Source: a virus
DNA: 44,400 nucleotides
Strand: one strand, 5' to 3'
Virus record (IMG/VR): IMGVR_UViG_3300047356_001164
Location: 1 to 44,400 of that record
Both the position numbers and the translations under genes were made by a program. Of this stretch, positions 36,601 to 42,920 are shown in pieces (positions within the stretch are counted from its first letter, which is position 1; each line of letters begins with the position of its first letter). A model generated the notes under the pieces. That model was not told the origin of the DNA. It ran no database searches and saw only the letters and a program-made list of their open reading frames with translations.

Positions 36601-36802
36601 TAAGACAGTTAAAGATGTTAAGAAATCAGGTGACCCAAAAAAGATAGAAAAACTTAAATTAGAACTTGGAAGGTTAAATTCTATTGGTGGGGCTAAAAAA
36701 ATTGTACCAAATGAAGGTATTGTGTTTTTATATAAAGGAAATACTTTTAAACTTACTGGTACATTCGCATCCGTAAACCAAATACTTGGTATTTTCTTCT
36801 AA
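33605..36802 (+). CDS. Multidomain (polyprotein-like) nucleotidyltransferase - zinc ribbon - basic - ligase-like protein
   Basis: This is a 1065-aa protein. Order: an N-terminal helix of about 18 residues (MNELSKFLVES) resembling a capsid-targeting peptide; an HxGH nucleotidyltransferase at about 20-195 (GRFQPMHKGH 28-37, GISGTETR 154-161); an unknown module (225-325); a small beta module (355-405); a zinc ribbon (C418, C421, C437, C440); a very basic segment (506-555, for example IARRRARTMKRRKP); and a ligase-like nucleotidyltransferase (661-1065) with EKTDGQAL (706-713, like the KxDG nucleotidylation motif), MNLEVI (788-793) and EGIVFLYKG plus FKLTG. (L/I)-x-E motifs fall at nearly every module junction: LVE10, INE214, LNE355, ISE410, LTE465, INE661, LIE667. 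I infer packaging and cleavage by a prohead protease. Confidence 0.65.
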   Translation: MNELSKFLVESIMEDENPIKKTVVIYVGRFQPMHKGHYGTYQHLIKKFGKDNVYIGTSDKVEKPKSPFNFKEKVKIMTTMFGIPKSKIHKVKNPYKPTEILKKFDEETTAFVTVVGEKDKNRLGGKYFQPYKGEPSVGYRDGGYVYAAPSSGGGISGTETRNGLSVGSDEQKQNFFKKRAYGKFNVTIFKMITDKLDEGIEISKEMIEEWLINEGSKSGIGQADDGPNVFFPNYDVFSKINVERAKKIGYEVVNMITNKELEDYYEHPIYPNGPVKAVTPFPAGVLGTQTATNQVDIYSSDAYSKWFTHVTRKAAMVGYELVKGLDTTKDTKDASLDSQKGDKKSQDEYEASLNENIVLPVKVGDTIMTGRFKNKKTVIKSIGKDEHGMPTINGRKVVTFRMVKEGFISELAGTAVKCEKCNHSWDIESEDTEKYLCHSCGWDSQKQEYDFDAFDSWREKMGLTEGANCTKPLPNETQDQYRTRCFGYNPLTPPPSGMVREEELEERSKGKLRPADLLRRKAAMAGKRAQIARRRARTMKRRKPLSKLKKIAYKKAYLQVYDEFREELFPGISKKDLSIQQAKIVHKNVVRKKGRVLKRAKFRFLPALRDAEAQKFAQKNEIAPHGYPDQEWMDNHDKELKKLRTTMDTQHKEFYKEHINESKLLIEGGAYGHMSHPFDTDINLTFGQLKDIVNRALEGTLEFTREKTDGQALAISWRDGRLVAARNKGHLKNRGENALDIKGVSDKFQGRGGLSDAYNYAMKDLSNAIKSLNDKQRDKIFKQGACFMNLEVIYPTSVNVIPYGQALLVFHGTMEFNMEGVAIGENGEAARILAGMIKQVNKDVQDNYTIQGPPIVKLPKSQDLSKKRSKYSSQISKLQKEFGLKDTDGVANYHQSWWEQWVDKNSPSSLDNKTKMGLVKRWAFMDKGFRLDKKNITDEKTLEWAKKTDKDDQKKISKKNLMKFEQIFLGLGAEVLEFTSSALTVNPDAAVRDMKKRIDKTVKDVKKSGDPKKIEKLKLELGRLNSIGGAKKIVPNEGIVFLYKGNTFKLTGTFASVNQILGIFF

Positions 36803-36827
36803 AAATTACGGTTTCCTTAATTTGATA

Positions 36828-36835
36828 TATTTATA
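36828..36835 (+). promoter_or_regulatory. Putative phage promoter element TATTTATA before the zinc-ribbon gene
   Basis: TATTTATA within GATATATTTATATATAAA lies 26 nt upstream of the ATG at 36862, inside the 59-nt gap 36803-36861. No clear Shine-Dalgarno sequence follows; the leader is almost all A/T. Confidence 0.5.
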
Positions 36836-36861
36836 TATAAATTATAACCTAATATATAACA

Positions 36862-37521
36862 ATGGGTAAAGAATTCAAAAAGAAATATATGCATCCAACT
36901 CGTAGAAAGTTGGTAGATATGGTACAAACTGGTGTATATGATAAAAACACTACCATCGGATACGATAAAGTAGAAAAAAATCGTAAAGTTGGTGATGTTT
37001 GGGAAGATGAGCATAATAAGTACGAGAAAAAAGATGGTTATATTTTAAAAACAGGTAAAAATTCAGAAGCCTTACAAGAAATTAGAAATTATCTTAAAGA
37101 AAAATCTAAATGTAACAATTCTGAGTGTAAAACACAAAAAATATCAGAAAAGGATAAAAAATTTATCCAAAAGGGTGGATTTTGTATAAACTGTACTATT
37201 GATAGGGAACATGAAATAAAAATGGCTGGTTTATGGATTCCATATGAGGATTATAAGATAGCTACAAGAATGATTGTGTTTGGAAAAACAAAAATTGAAG
37301 CATATAAACAATCACTTGATGAATTAAAGGAAGAATATGAAATGATAGGTTCAGATGGTAAGGTAACTGAATCATGGAAGTTACCAAAACCAATTGAAGA
37401 GGTAAAATTAGATATTCAAAAGTTAATTGATAGTGGTGAAGAAGAGTTAAAAGTAGTAGAACAAAAAAGACAAGAAGCTTTTGAGAAATTAAAGGAAAAA
37501 AATTATGAACATTATATTTAA
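36862..37521 (+). CDS. Zinc-ribbon, helical protein of unknown function
   Basis: This is a 219-aa protein. Four cysteines (C84, C89, C108, C111) form a CX4C...CX2C zinc-ribbon-like unit in the middle. The C-terminal 60 residues are highly charged and predicted to be a long helix or coiled coil (IQKLIDSGEEELKVVEQKRQ). The N-terminus is basic. It lies two genes before the terminase large subunit; a DNA-binding packaging accessory such as a small terminase is possible, but I see no family match. It overlaps the next gene by 17 nt, so the two are co-translated. Confidence 0.5.
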   Translation: MGKEFKKKYMHPTRRKLVDMVQTGVYDKNTTIGYDKVEKNRKVGDVWEDEHNKYEKKDGYILKTGKNSEALQEIRNYLKEKSKCNNSECKTQKISEKDKKFIQKGGFCINCTIDREHEIKMAGLWIPYEDYKIATRMIVFGKTKIEAYKQSLDELKEEYEMIGSDGKVTESWKLPKPIEEVKLDIQKLIDSGEEELKVVEQKRQEAFEKLKEKNYEHYI

Positions 37522-38194
37522 TCTACTTGTTAAAAGGTGGAAAGAATTATTAATCCTACTATTAGTAGGAGTTATCTTCTTAATGAGAGGATGTGGAACT
37601 GATTATAGTGATAAAGAAATTATTAATGTAGATGGTGAGGATTTTGAGTTAATCAAAAAAGAAATAGATACTGTATTTGTAGAAAAAGAAGTAAAGGTAA
37701 CAAAATATGTACCTAAATACATTACAAAAGAAGTAATTAAGGAAGTTGAGATACCAGTAGATGTAGATTCACTTGCTATTATTAAAGATTACTTCTCAAA
37801 GGTAACAGTTAAAGATACATTGAATCTTGCATATGATTTTCCAGATGTAGTTACTGATTCATTAGGTAACAAACCAAGTGGAGATTTAGGATTTGGTATC
37901 CTTACCGATGTTATTTCACAGAATAGAGTTGAATCAAGAGAAATTGATTGGTTCTTCAAGATTCCAACTGTTTACAATACTACAATTGTAAAAGAGTTAC
38001 CGAAAAACGAATTTTATTATGGTTTCGGAGTAGGAGTTGACCAAACAAATGGATTTGGTAACTTAAGTGTTAATGGATTGTTAAAAACTAAGAAGATGAG
38101 CATCTATGGATTGAATATAGGTTTATCAAATCAGGCAGGACAATACAAACCATTCGTTGGAACATCACTATATTGGAAAATAGGAAAAAAATAA
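37505..38194 (+). CDS. Membrane-anchored protein with beta-rich C-terminus, unknown function
   Basis: This 229-aa protein has a positively charged N-terminus followed by one hydrophobic helix (LLILLLVGVIFLM, 15-27) and then R-G-C30, which is not a convincing lipobox. A charged, repetitive segment rich in Val, Lys and Glu follows (KEVKVTKYVPKYITKEVIKEV), then a Gly/aromatic beta-strand C-terminus (YYGFGVGVDQTNGFGN ... GTSLYWKIGKK) that looks like outer-membrane beta hairpins. The layout of one inner-membrane anchor, an extended periplasmic stalk and a beta end would suit an envelope-spanning protein such as a lysis spanin, but this is only a layout argument. It sits 1 nt before the terminase gene. 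Confidence 0.45.
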   Translation: MNIIFNLLVKRWKELLILLLVGVIFLMRGCGTDYSDKEIINVDGEDFELIKKEIDTVFVEKEVKVTKYVPKYITKEVIKEVEIPVDVDSLAIIKDYFSKVTVKDTLNLAYDFPDVVTDSLGNKPSGDLGFGILTDVISQNRVESREIDWFFKIPTVYNTTIVKELPKNEFYYGFGVGVDQTNGFGNLSVNGLLKTKKMSIYGLNIGLSNQAGQYKPFVGTSLYWKIGKK

Positions 38195-38195
38195 A

Positions 38196-39788
38196 ATGGC
38201 TAAACAAAGTCTAAAGGAAATTATAAAACTTGAGTATCAGAAATGTGCTCAAGACCCAATATACTTCATGAAGAAGTATTGTATGATACAACATCCTGTT
38301 AGGGGTAAGATTCCTTTTCACTTATATCCATTTCAAGAAAGAACTTTAGACCAATTCGCAGAACATAGATACAACATCATCCTTAAATCTCGACAAACAG
38401 GTATCTCAACCTTAACTGCGGGATTTTCACTTTGGAAAATGTTATTCAATCAAGATTTCAATGTATTGGTAATTGCAACTAAACAAGAAGTTGCCAAGAA
38501 CCTTGTAACGAAGGTTCGTGTAATGAATCAATATTTACCATCTTGGTTAAAACAAACAACAGTAGAGGATAACAAACTATCCTTAAGATACTCGAATGGT
38601 TCTCAGATAAAAGCAACATCAGCAGCTGGTGATGCTGGTCGTTCTGAAGCATTATCCCTTTTGGTATTTGATGAGGCGGCATTTATTGATAAGATTGAAG
38701 ATATATGGATATCATCACAATCAACACTATCGACTGGTGGTAATGCTATTATTCTTTCAACACCAAATGGTGTAGGAAACTTCTTTCACAAAACTTGGGT
38801 AGGTGCTGAAGAAGAAACAAATACATTTAATACAATCAGATTACATTGGAGTGTACATCCTGAAAGAAATCAAAGTTGGAGAGATGAACAAGAAGTTTTA
38901 TTAGGACCAAAAGGAGCGGCACAAGAATGTGATTGTGATTTTGTTTCTTCTGGTGATACTGTTATTGACCCACAACTTTTACAATTCTATAAAGAATCAT
39001 ATGTACAAGAACCAATGGAAAAAACAGGATTCGATGGAAACTTATGGAAGTGGGAATATCCAAACTATAATAAATCTTATATGGTGGTAGCGGATGTTGC
39101 TCGTGGAGATTCAACCGATTATTCAGCTTGTCATGTTATTGATATTGAAAACGCATCACAAGTAGCAGAGTATAAAGGTAAATTAGATACAAAAGATTTT
39201 GGAAACTTTTTAGTATCACTTTCAACTGATTATAATCAAGCTCTACTTGTAGTTGAAAACGCAAATATTGGTTGGGCAGTTTTACAACAAATAATTGATA
39301 GGGGTTATCAAAATACTTTTTATATGAGTAAAGATTTAAAGTATGTAGATACTGAAAATCAATTAACAAACAAATATAGAGCACAAGATAGAGGATTAAC
39401 AGCAGGATTTAGTACAACTTCCAAAACAAGACCTTTGATTATATCAAAGTTGGAACAATATATTAGAGAAAAATCAGTAACTATTCGTTCATCAAGAACT
39501 ATTGATGAATTGTTTACTTTTATATGGACTGGAAATAGAGCTGAAGCTATGAGAGGTTATAATGATGATTTAACAATGTCATTATCTATTGGATTATGGG
39601 TTAGAGATACTGCACTTAGATTAAGACAAGAAGGTATAGATTTAACAAAACAAGCATTGGGTGGTATTGGAGCACATTCATTGGATATTGCAGGAATGGG
39701 ATTTGGGGGAAATACTTCATTAGAAGATGACCCATGGAAAATGAGAGTCGGTGACCAAACTGAGGATTTAACTTGGTTAATTAAATAA
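38196..39788 (+). CDS. Terminase large subunit (T4 gp17-like)
   Basis: This 530-aa protein is the ATP-driven motor and nuclease that fills the prohead with DNA. The N-terminal ATPase has an adenine-binding LYPFQE (43-48), Walker A-like SRQTGIST (65-72), Walker B plus catalytic Glu LLVFDEAA (155-162), and coupling motif STPNG (188-192). The C-terminal RNase H-like nuclease has MVVADVARGDSTDYS (296-310, first Asp D300), LVVENANIG (351-359, E354) and a third acid in GYNDDLTMS. All fit the T4 gp17 lineage. Length is slightly shorter than T4 gp17 (610). It is followed at once by a promoter-like element and the small pro-protein gene, then the portal. Confidence 0.93.
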   Translation: MAKQSLKEIIKLEYQKCAQDPIYFMKKYCMIQHPVRGKIPFHLYPFQERTLDQFAEHRYNIILKSRQTGISTLTAGFSLWKMLFNQDFNVLVIATKQEVAKNLVTKVRVMNQYLPSWLKQTTVEDNKLSLRYSNGSQIKATSAAGDAGRSEALSLLVFDEAAFIDKIEDIWISSQSTLSTGGNAIILSTPNGVGNFFHKTWVGAEEETNTFNTIRLHWSVHPERNQSWRDEQEVLLGPKGAAQECDCDFVSSGDTVIDPQLLQFYKESYVQEPMEKTGFDGNLWKWEYPNYNKSYMVVADVARGDSTDYSACHVIDIENASQVAEYKGKLDTKDFGNFLVSLSTDYNQALLVVENANIGWAVLQQIIDRGYQNTFYMSKDLKYVDTENQLTNKYRAQDRGLTAGFSTTSKTRPLIISKLEQYIREKSVTIRSSRTIDELFTFIWTGNRAEAMRGYNDDLTMSLSIGLWVRDTALRLRQEGIDLTKQALGGIGAHSLDIAGMGFGGNTSLEDDPWKMRVGDQTEDLTWLIK

Positions 39789-39793
39789 ATCTA

Positions 39794-39801
39794 TATTTAT
39801 A
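39794..39801 (+). promoter_or_regulatory. Putative phage promoter element TATTTATA before the small pro-protein gene
   Basis: TATTTATA lies 18 nt upstream of the ATG at 39820, the shortest spacing of the set. AAGGAG at 39806-39811, 8 nt before the start, is the clearest Shine-Dalgarno sequence in the window, so strong expression is expected. Confidence 0.5.
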
Positions 39802-39819
39802 CTATAAGGAGAAAATATT

Positions 39820-40206
39820 ATGATTTCAATGAAAAAATTACTTAATGAAAATGAAAACGAATCTTATTGTAATGAGTATTTCGTAGAAAATTATCAAGAT
39901 ATCAAGGAGTTTAAAGAATTCATGGAATCTTATAAATCTGATATCAACGAAGCAGAGTATCAAGGAAGAACAGTAAAACTTGGTAAACCAATGCAAGGTG
40001 ATGTTAAAAAATTCAAAGTATATGTTAAAAATCCCCAAGGTAATGTAGTAAAGGTAAACTTTGGTCATAAGGGTAAGGGAAATGAAAAAACTATGAAAAT
40101 TAGAAAATCAAATCCTCAGGCAAGAAAAAACTTTAGAGCAAGACACAATTGTGATTCACCTGGACCAAGACACAAAGCTAGATACTGGTCATGTAGAAAG
40201 TGGTAA
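39820..40206 (+). CDS. Small pro-protein: acidic leader plus basic C-terminal domain
   Basis: This is a 128-aa protein. The first 45 or so residues are acidic and helical (MKKLLNENENES, then YQDIKEFKEFMESYKSDINE). The remaining 82 are strongly basic, beginning AEYQGRTVKLGKPM and ending with a Cys/His/aromatic-rich tail (RARHNCDSPG, then HKARYWSCRKW). The junction reads D-I-N-E then A, an (I/L)-x-E site like those cut by the T4 prohead protease, and the leader resembles a capsid-targeting peptide. I infer a capsid-packaged, DNA-associated internal protein made as a precursor. It lies between terminase and portal, where T4-type phages keep head genes. The family is otherwise unrecognised. Confidence 0.5.
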   Translation: MISMKKLLNENENESYCNEYFVENYQDIKEFKEFMESYKSDINEAEYQGRTVKLGKPMQGDVKKFKVYVKNPQGNVVKVNFGHKGKGNEKTMKIRKSNPQARKNFRARHNCDSPGPRHKARYWSCRKW

Positions 40207-40245
40207 AATTAAAATTAAAAGGTTATAAATTAAATTAGGAACAAA

Positions 40246-41970
40246 ATGGCAGATACTTCATTTTTTGGTAGATTAACGAAACTCTTTAGAGCTCAGGCTG
40301 TTGTTACCATCGATAAAGATGGTAAAAGAAAAGTAGTTGATACCGATGAAAGACAACAAACAAACTTATCTTCTCTAAGAGATAGATACACGAAACTACA
40401 AAAAAGTTTCTATGAACAAGCAGGTGGTGCTCAATCAATGGCATACCAACAAGTTCGTAGAGAAGTTTTTAGAGATTACGATGCGATGGATAACGACCCA
40501 ATACTTGCATCAGCTCTTGATATATACGCAGATGAATCAACACTAAAGAATGAATTTGGTGATACTCTTATGATTCACTCAGATAATGAAAGAGTACAAG
40601 GAATTTTAAATAACTTATTCTATGATATCCTTAATGTTGAATTCAACTTATGGCCATGGGTAAGAAATATGTGTAAGTATGGAGATTTCTTCTTAGGTAT
40701 GGAAATAGCTGAAGGTAAAGGTATTGTTAATGTAACACCTCATTCAGTTTACAACACAGAAAGATTAGAAAGAACTGACCCATCAAATCCAAATTCAGTA
40801 AAGTTTAAAATTACGGAAGACCCGAATGGAAAAGAAGAATATGAAAACTTTGAAGTTGCTCACTTTAGATTATTAGCAGATACAAACTGGTTACCATATG
40901 GTAAATCTATGATTGAGAATGGAAGAAGATTGTGGAAACAATTATCTCTAATGGAAGATGCTATGTTGATTCACAGAATCATGAGAGCACCAGAAAAAAG
41001 AGTTTTCAAAATTGATATTGGTAATATCCCACCAACAGAAGTGGATAACTATATGCAAAGAATCATCAACAAGATGAAGAAAGTTCCTTTCATCGATAGA
41101 AATACTGGTGATTACAACTTAAAGTATAATATGCAAAATCTAACTGAAGATTTTTACTTACCAGTTAGAGGTGGAGATAGTGGTACATCAATAGATAATC
41201 TTCAAGGATTGGAATATGCAACTATCGAAGATATCGATTATCTAAAAAACAAATTATTCGCAGCACTAAAGATTCCAAGAGCTTACTTAGGATATGAAGA
41301 AAACGTAAATGGTAAAGCAACATTAGCAGCTGAAGATGTTCGATTCGCGAGAACAATTGAAAGAATCCAAAGAACCGTAGTATCTGAATTAACTAAAATT
41401 GCAATTGTTCATTTATACTCACAAGGAATTACTGATTCAGAAATGACTAACTTTGAATTGGGATTAGTAAATCCATCTACAATTTACGAACAAGAAAAAG
41501 TAAACTTGTGGAGTGAAAAAATTAGATTAGCTCAAGATATTCAAGGCCTGAATATGTTATCCAAAGATTGGGTATATGCTAATATCTTTAAACTAAGTGG
41601 TGGTGAACAAGATGAACAAAGAGTTGCAATGTTAGATGATTTAAAAGATAGATTCAGATTCCGTTCTATTGAAGATGAAGGTAATGACCCTGCACAAGAA
41701 GATGACGAACCAGATGATATTGAGGAATCAATTGAAAAACTAAAACAAGAAATAAAAGATAAAGGTGGTAGACCAAGAGAGGGTGGAACTTATGGAAAAG
41801 ATAAACATCCACTTGGTAGAGACCCACTTGGTGATAAAGAAAGAAAAAAAGAAAGAAGTAGAACTTCCGAAGAGAAGGCTATAAAAATGATTTCAGGTAT
41901 AGCATCAAAACGAAAGTATTTACATGAAATAAAAGGTATGTTGGATGAAGATAACATACTCGAAGAGTAA
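40246..41970 (+). CDS. Portal protein (T4 gp20-like)
   Basis: This 574-aa protein forms the dodecameric ring at the capsid vertex through which DNA enters and to which the tail docks. Sequence features match T4 gp20: ALDIYADESTL early (about 90-100), WVRNMCKYGDFFLG, LSLMEDAMLIHRIMRAPEKRVFKIDIG mid-protein, YLPVRGGDSGT, and LFAALKIPRAYLGYEE followed by the FARTIERIQ helix. The C-terminal 90 residues are charged and low-complexity (DDEPDDIEESIEKLKQE, then GGRPREGG) and go beyond the typical gp20 core. An AGGA 5 nt before the start (40237-40240) is the likely ribosome binding site. Confidence 0.9.
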   Translation: MADTSFFGRLTKLFRAQAVVTIDKDGKRKVVDTDERQQTNLSSLRDRYTKLQKSFYEQAGGAQSMAYQQVRREVFRDYDAMDNDPILASALDIYADESTLKNEFGDTLMIHSDNERVQGILNNLFYDILNVEFNLWPWVRNMCKYGDFFLGMEIAEGKGIVNVTPHSVYNTERLERTDPSNPNSVKFKITEDPNGKEEYENFEVAHFRLLADTNWLPYGKSMIENGRRLWKQLSLMEDAMLIHRIMRAPEKRVFKIDIGNIPPTEVDNYMQRIINKMKKVPFIDRNTGDYNLKYNMQNLTEDFYLPVRGGDSGTSIDNLQGLEYATIEDIDYLKNKLFAALKIPRAYLGYEENVNGKATLAAEDVRFARTIERIQRTVVSELTKIAIVHLYSQGITDSEMTNFELGLVNPSTIYEQEKVNLWSEKIRLAQDIQGLNMLSKDWVYANIFKLSGGEQDEQRVAMLDDLKDRFRFRSIEDEGNDPAQEDDEPDDIEESIEKLKQEIKDKGGRPREGGTYGKDKHPLGRDPLGDKERKKERSRTSEEKAIKMISGIASKRKYLHEIKGMLDEDNILEE

Positions 41971-41996
41971 AAATTTCCTTTAACTTTAGATTTTTA

Positions 41997-42004
41997 TATT
42001 TATA
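41997..42004 (+). promoter_or_regulatory. Putative phage promoter element TATTTATA before the post-portal gene
   Basis: TATTTATA within TTTATATTTATATATGGG lies 40 nt upstream of the ATG at 42045, in the 74-nt gap after the portal gene. AGGA at 42031-42034 is a plausible ribosome binding site, 10 nt before the start. Confidence 0.5.
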
Positions 42005-42044
42005 TATGGGAATTTTTACTATATCATAATAGGAATTAAAAAAG

Positions 42045-42920
42045 ATGAAAAAAATAAAACATTCAAAATTTAAGAATACTGGTTTCCTTTTCGAGCTTTT
42101 GACAAGACAAATTACTGTTGAAATACTTAATGGTAGTCAAGAAAAAGCAAAAGGGATTATTAAAGAATTCTACGGAAGAGGAACTGAGTTATCAAAAGAA
42201 CTTAGATTATTCAACCTATTGATAAATGAAAAATATAATACAGAATCTAAAGCAGAAAAATTCATAGATGCTATATTAGAGGCTCATACAAAAATTGATT
42301 ATAAGAAAATTCAAAGAGAAAAATATAACCTTATTAAATCAATTAAAGAAAACTTTGAGATAGATAACTTTTTATCTTCTCCTGTTACTAATTATAAAAT
42401 TTTAGCTTCAATACACAAGTTATTTGAAGGTAAAAAAGCTGATATCCTTGATATAAAGGATGTATTTAATTCAAAACTTACTCTTGTTGAACATATTTCA
42501 TCAAACAATTCCCAAACATCTACAAAACAAAAACAAGATAAGTTAGTAGAAGAGTATAGAAAACAAGAAAAAGACCTGAGATTATTAACGTACAAAATTC
42601 TTGTTGAAACTTTTAACAAAAAATATACTACTTTAAATCAATCACAAAAAGGTTTGTTAAGAGAATATATTAATAATGTAACAAATACTTCAAAGTTCAA
42701 CGAGTATTATGAATCTGAATTAATCAAAACGATTACCGAATTACATTCATTGTATAAAGGTATGAAAGATAAGATTACAAAAATCAAGTTGAGAGAAACT
42801 ATTAATGTTTTGAAAAAACAAAAAATTGGTAAAAAGATTACCGATGGCCAGGTTTCATCTTTGATGATGTCTTATGAACTGATTAAGGAGATACATAATG
42901 TCAATGGAACAAAATCTTAA
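42045..42920 (+). CDS. Post-portal helical protein of unknown function
   Basis: This 291-aa, almost entirely helical, Lys-rich protein begins MKKIKHSKFKNTGFLFELLTRQITV. There is no catalytic motif and no membrane segment; charged heptad-like stretches (QDKLVEEYRKQEKDLRLLTYKI) suggest coiled coil. Its place directly after the portal corresponds to where T4-type phages carry prohead-core genes (gp67, gp68, then gp21 and gp22), so a scaffold or head-assembly role is likely, though the sequence itself shows no known family. It overlaps the next gene by 23 nt, so the two are translationally coupled. Confidence 0.5.
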   Translation: MKKIKHSKFKNTGFLFELLTRQITVEILNGSQEKAKGIIKEFYGRGTELSKELRLFNLLINEKYNTESKAEKFIDAILEAHTKIDYKKIQREKYNLIKSIKENFEIDNFLSSPVTNYKILASIHKLFEGKKADILDIKDVFNSKLTLVEHISSNNSQTSTKQKQDKLVEEYRKQEKDLRLLTYKILVETFNKKYTTLNQSQKGLLREYINNVTNTSKFNEYYESELIKTITELHSLYKGMKDKITKIKLRETINVLKKQKIGKKITDGQVSSLMMSYELIKEIHNVNGTKS

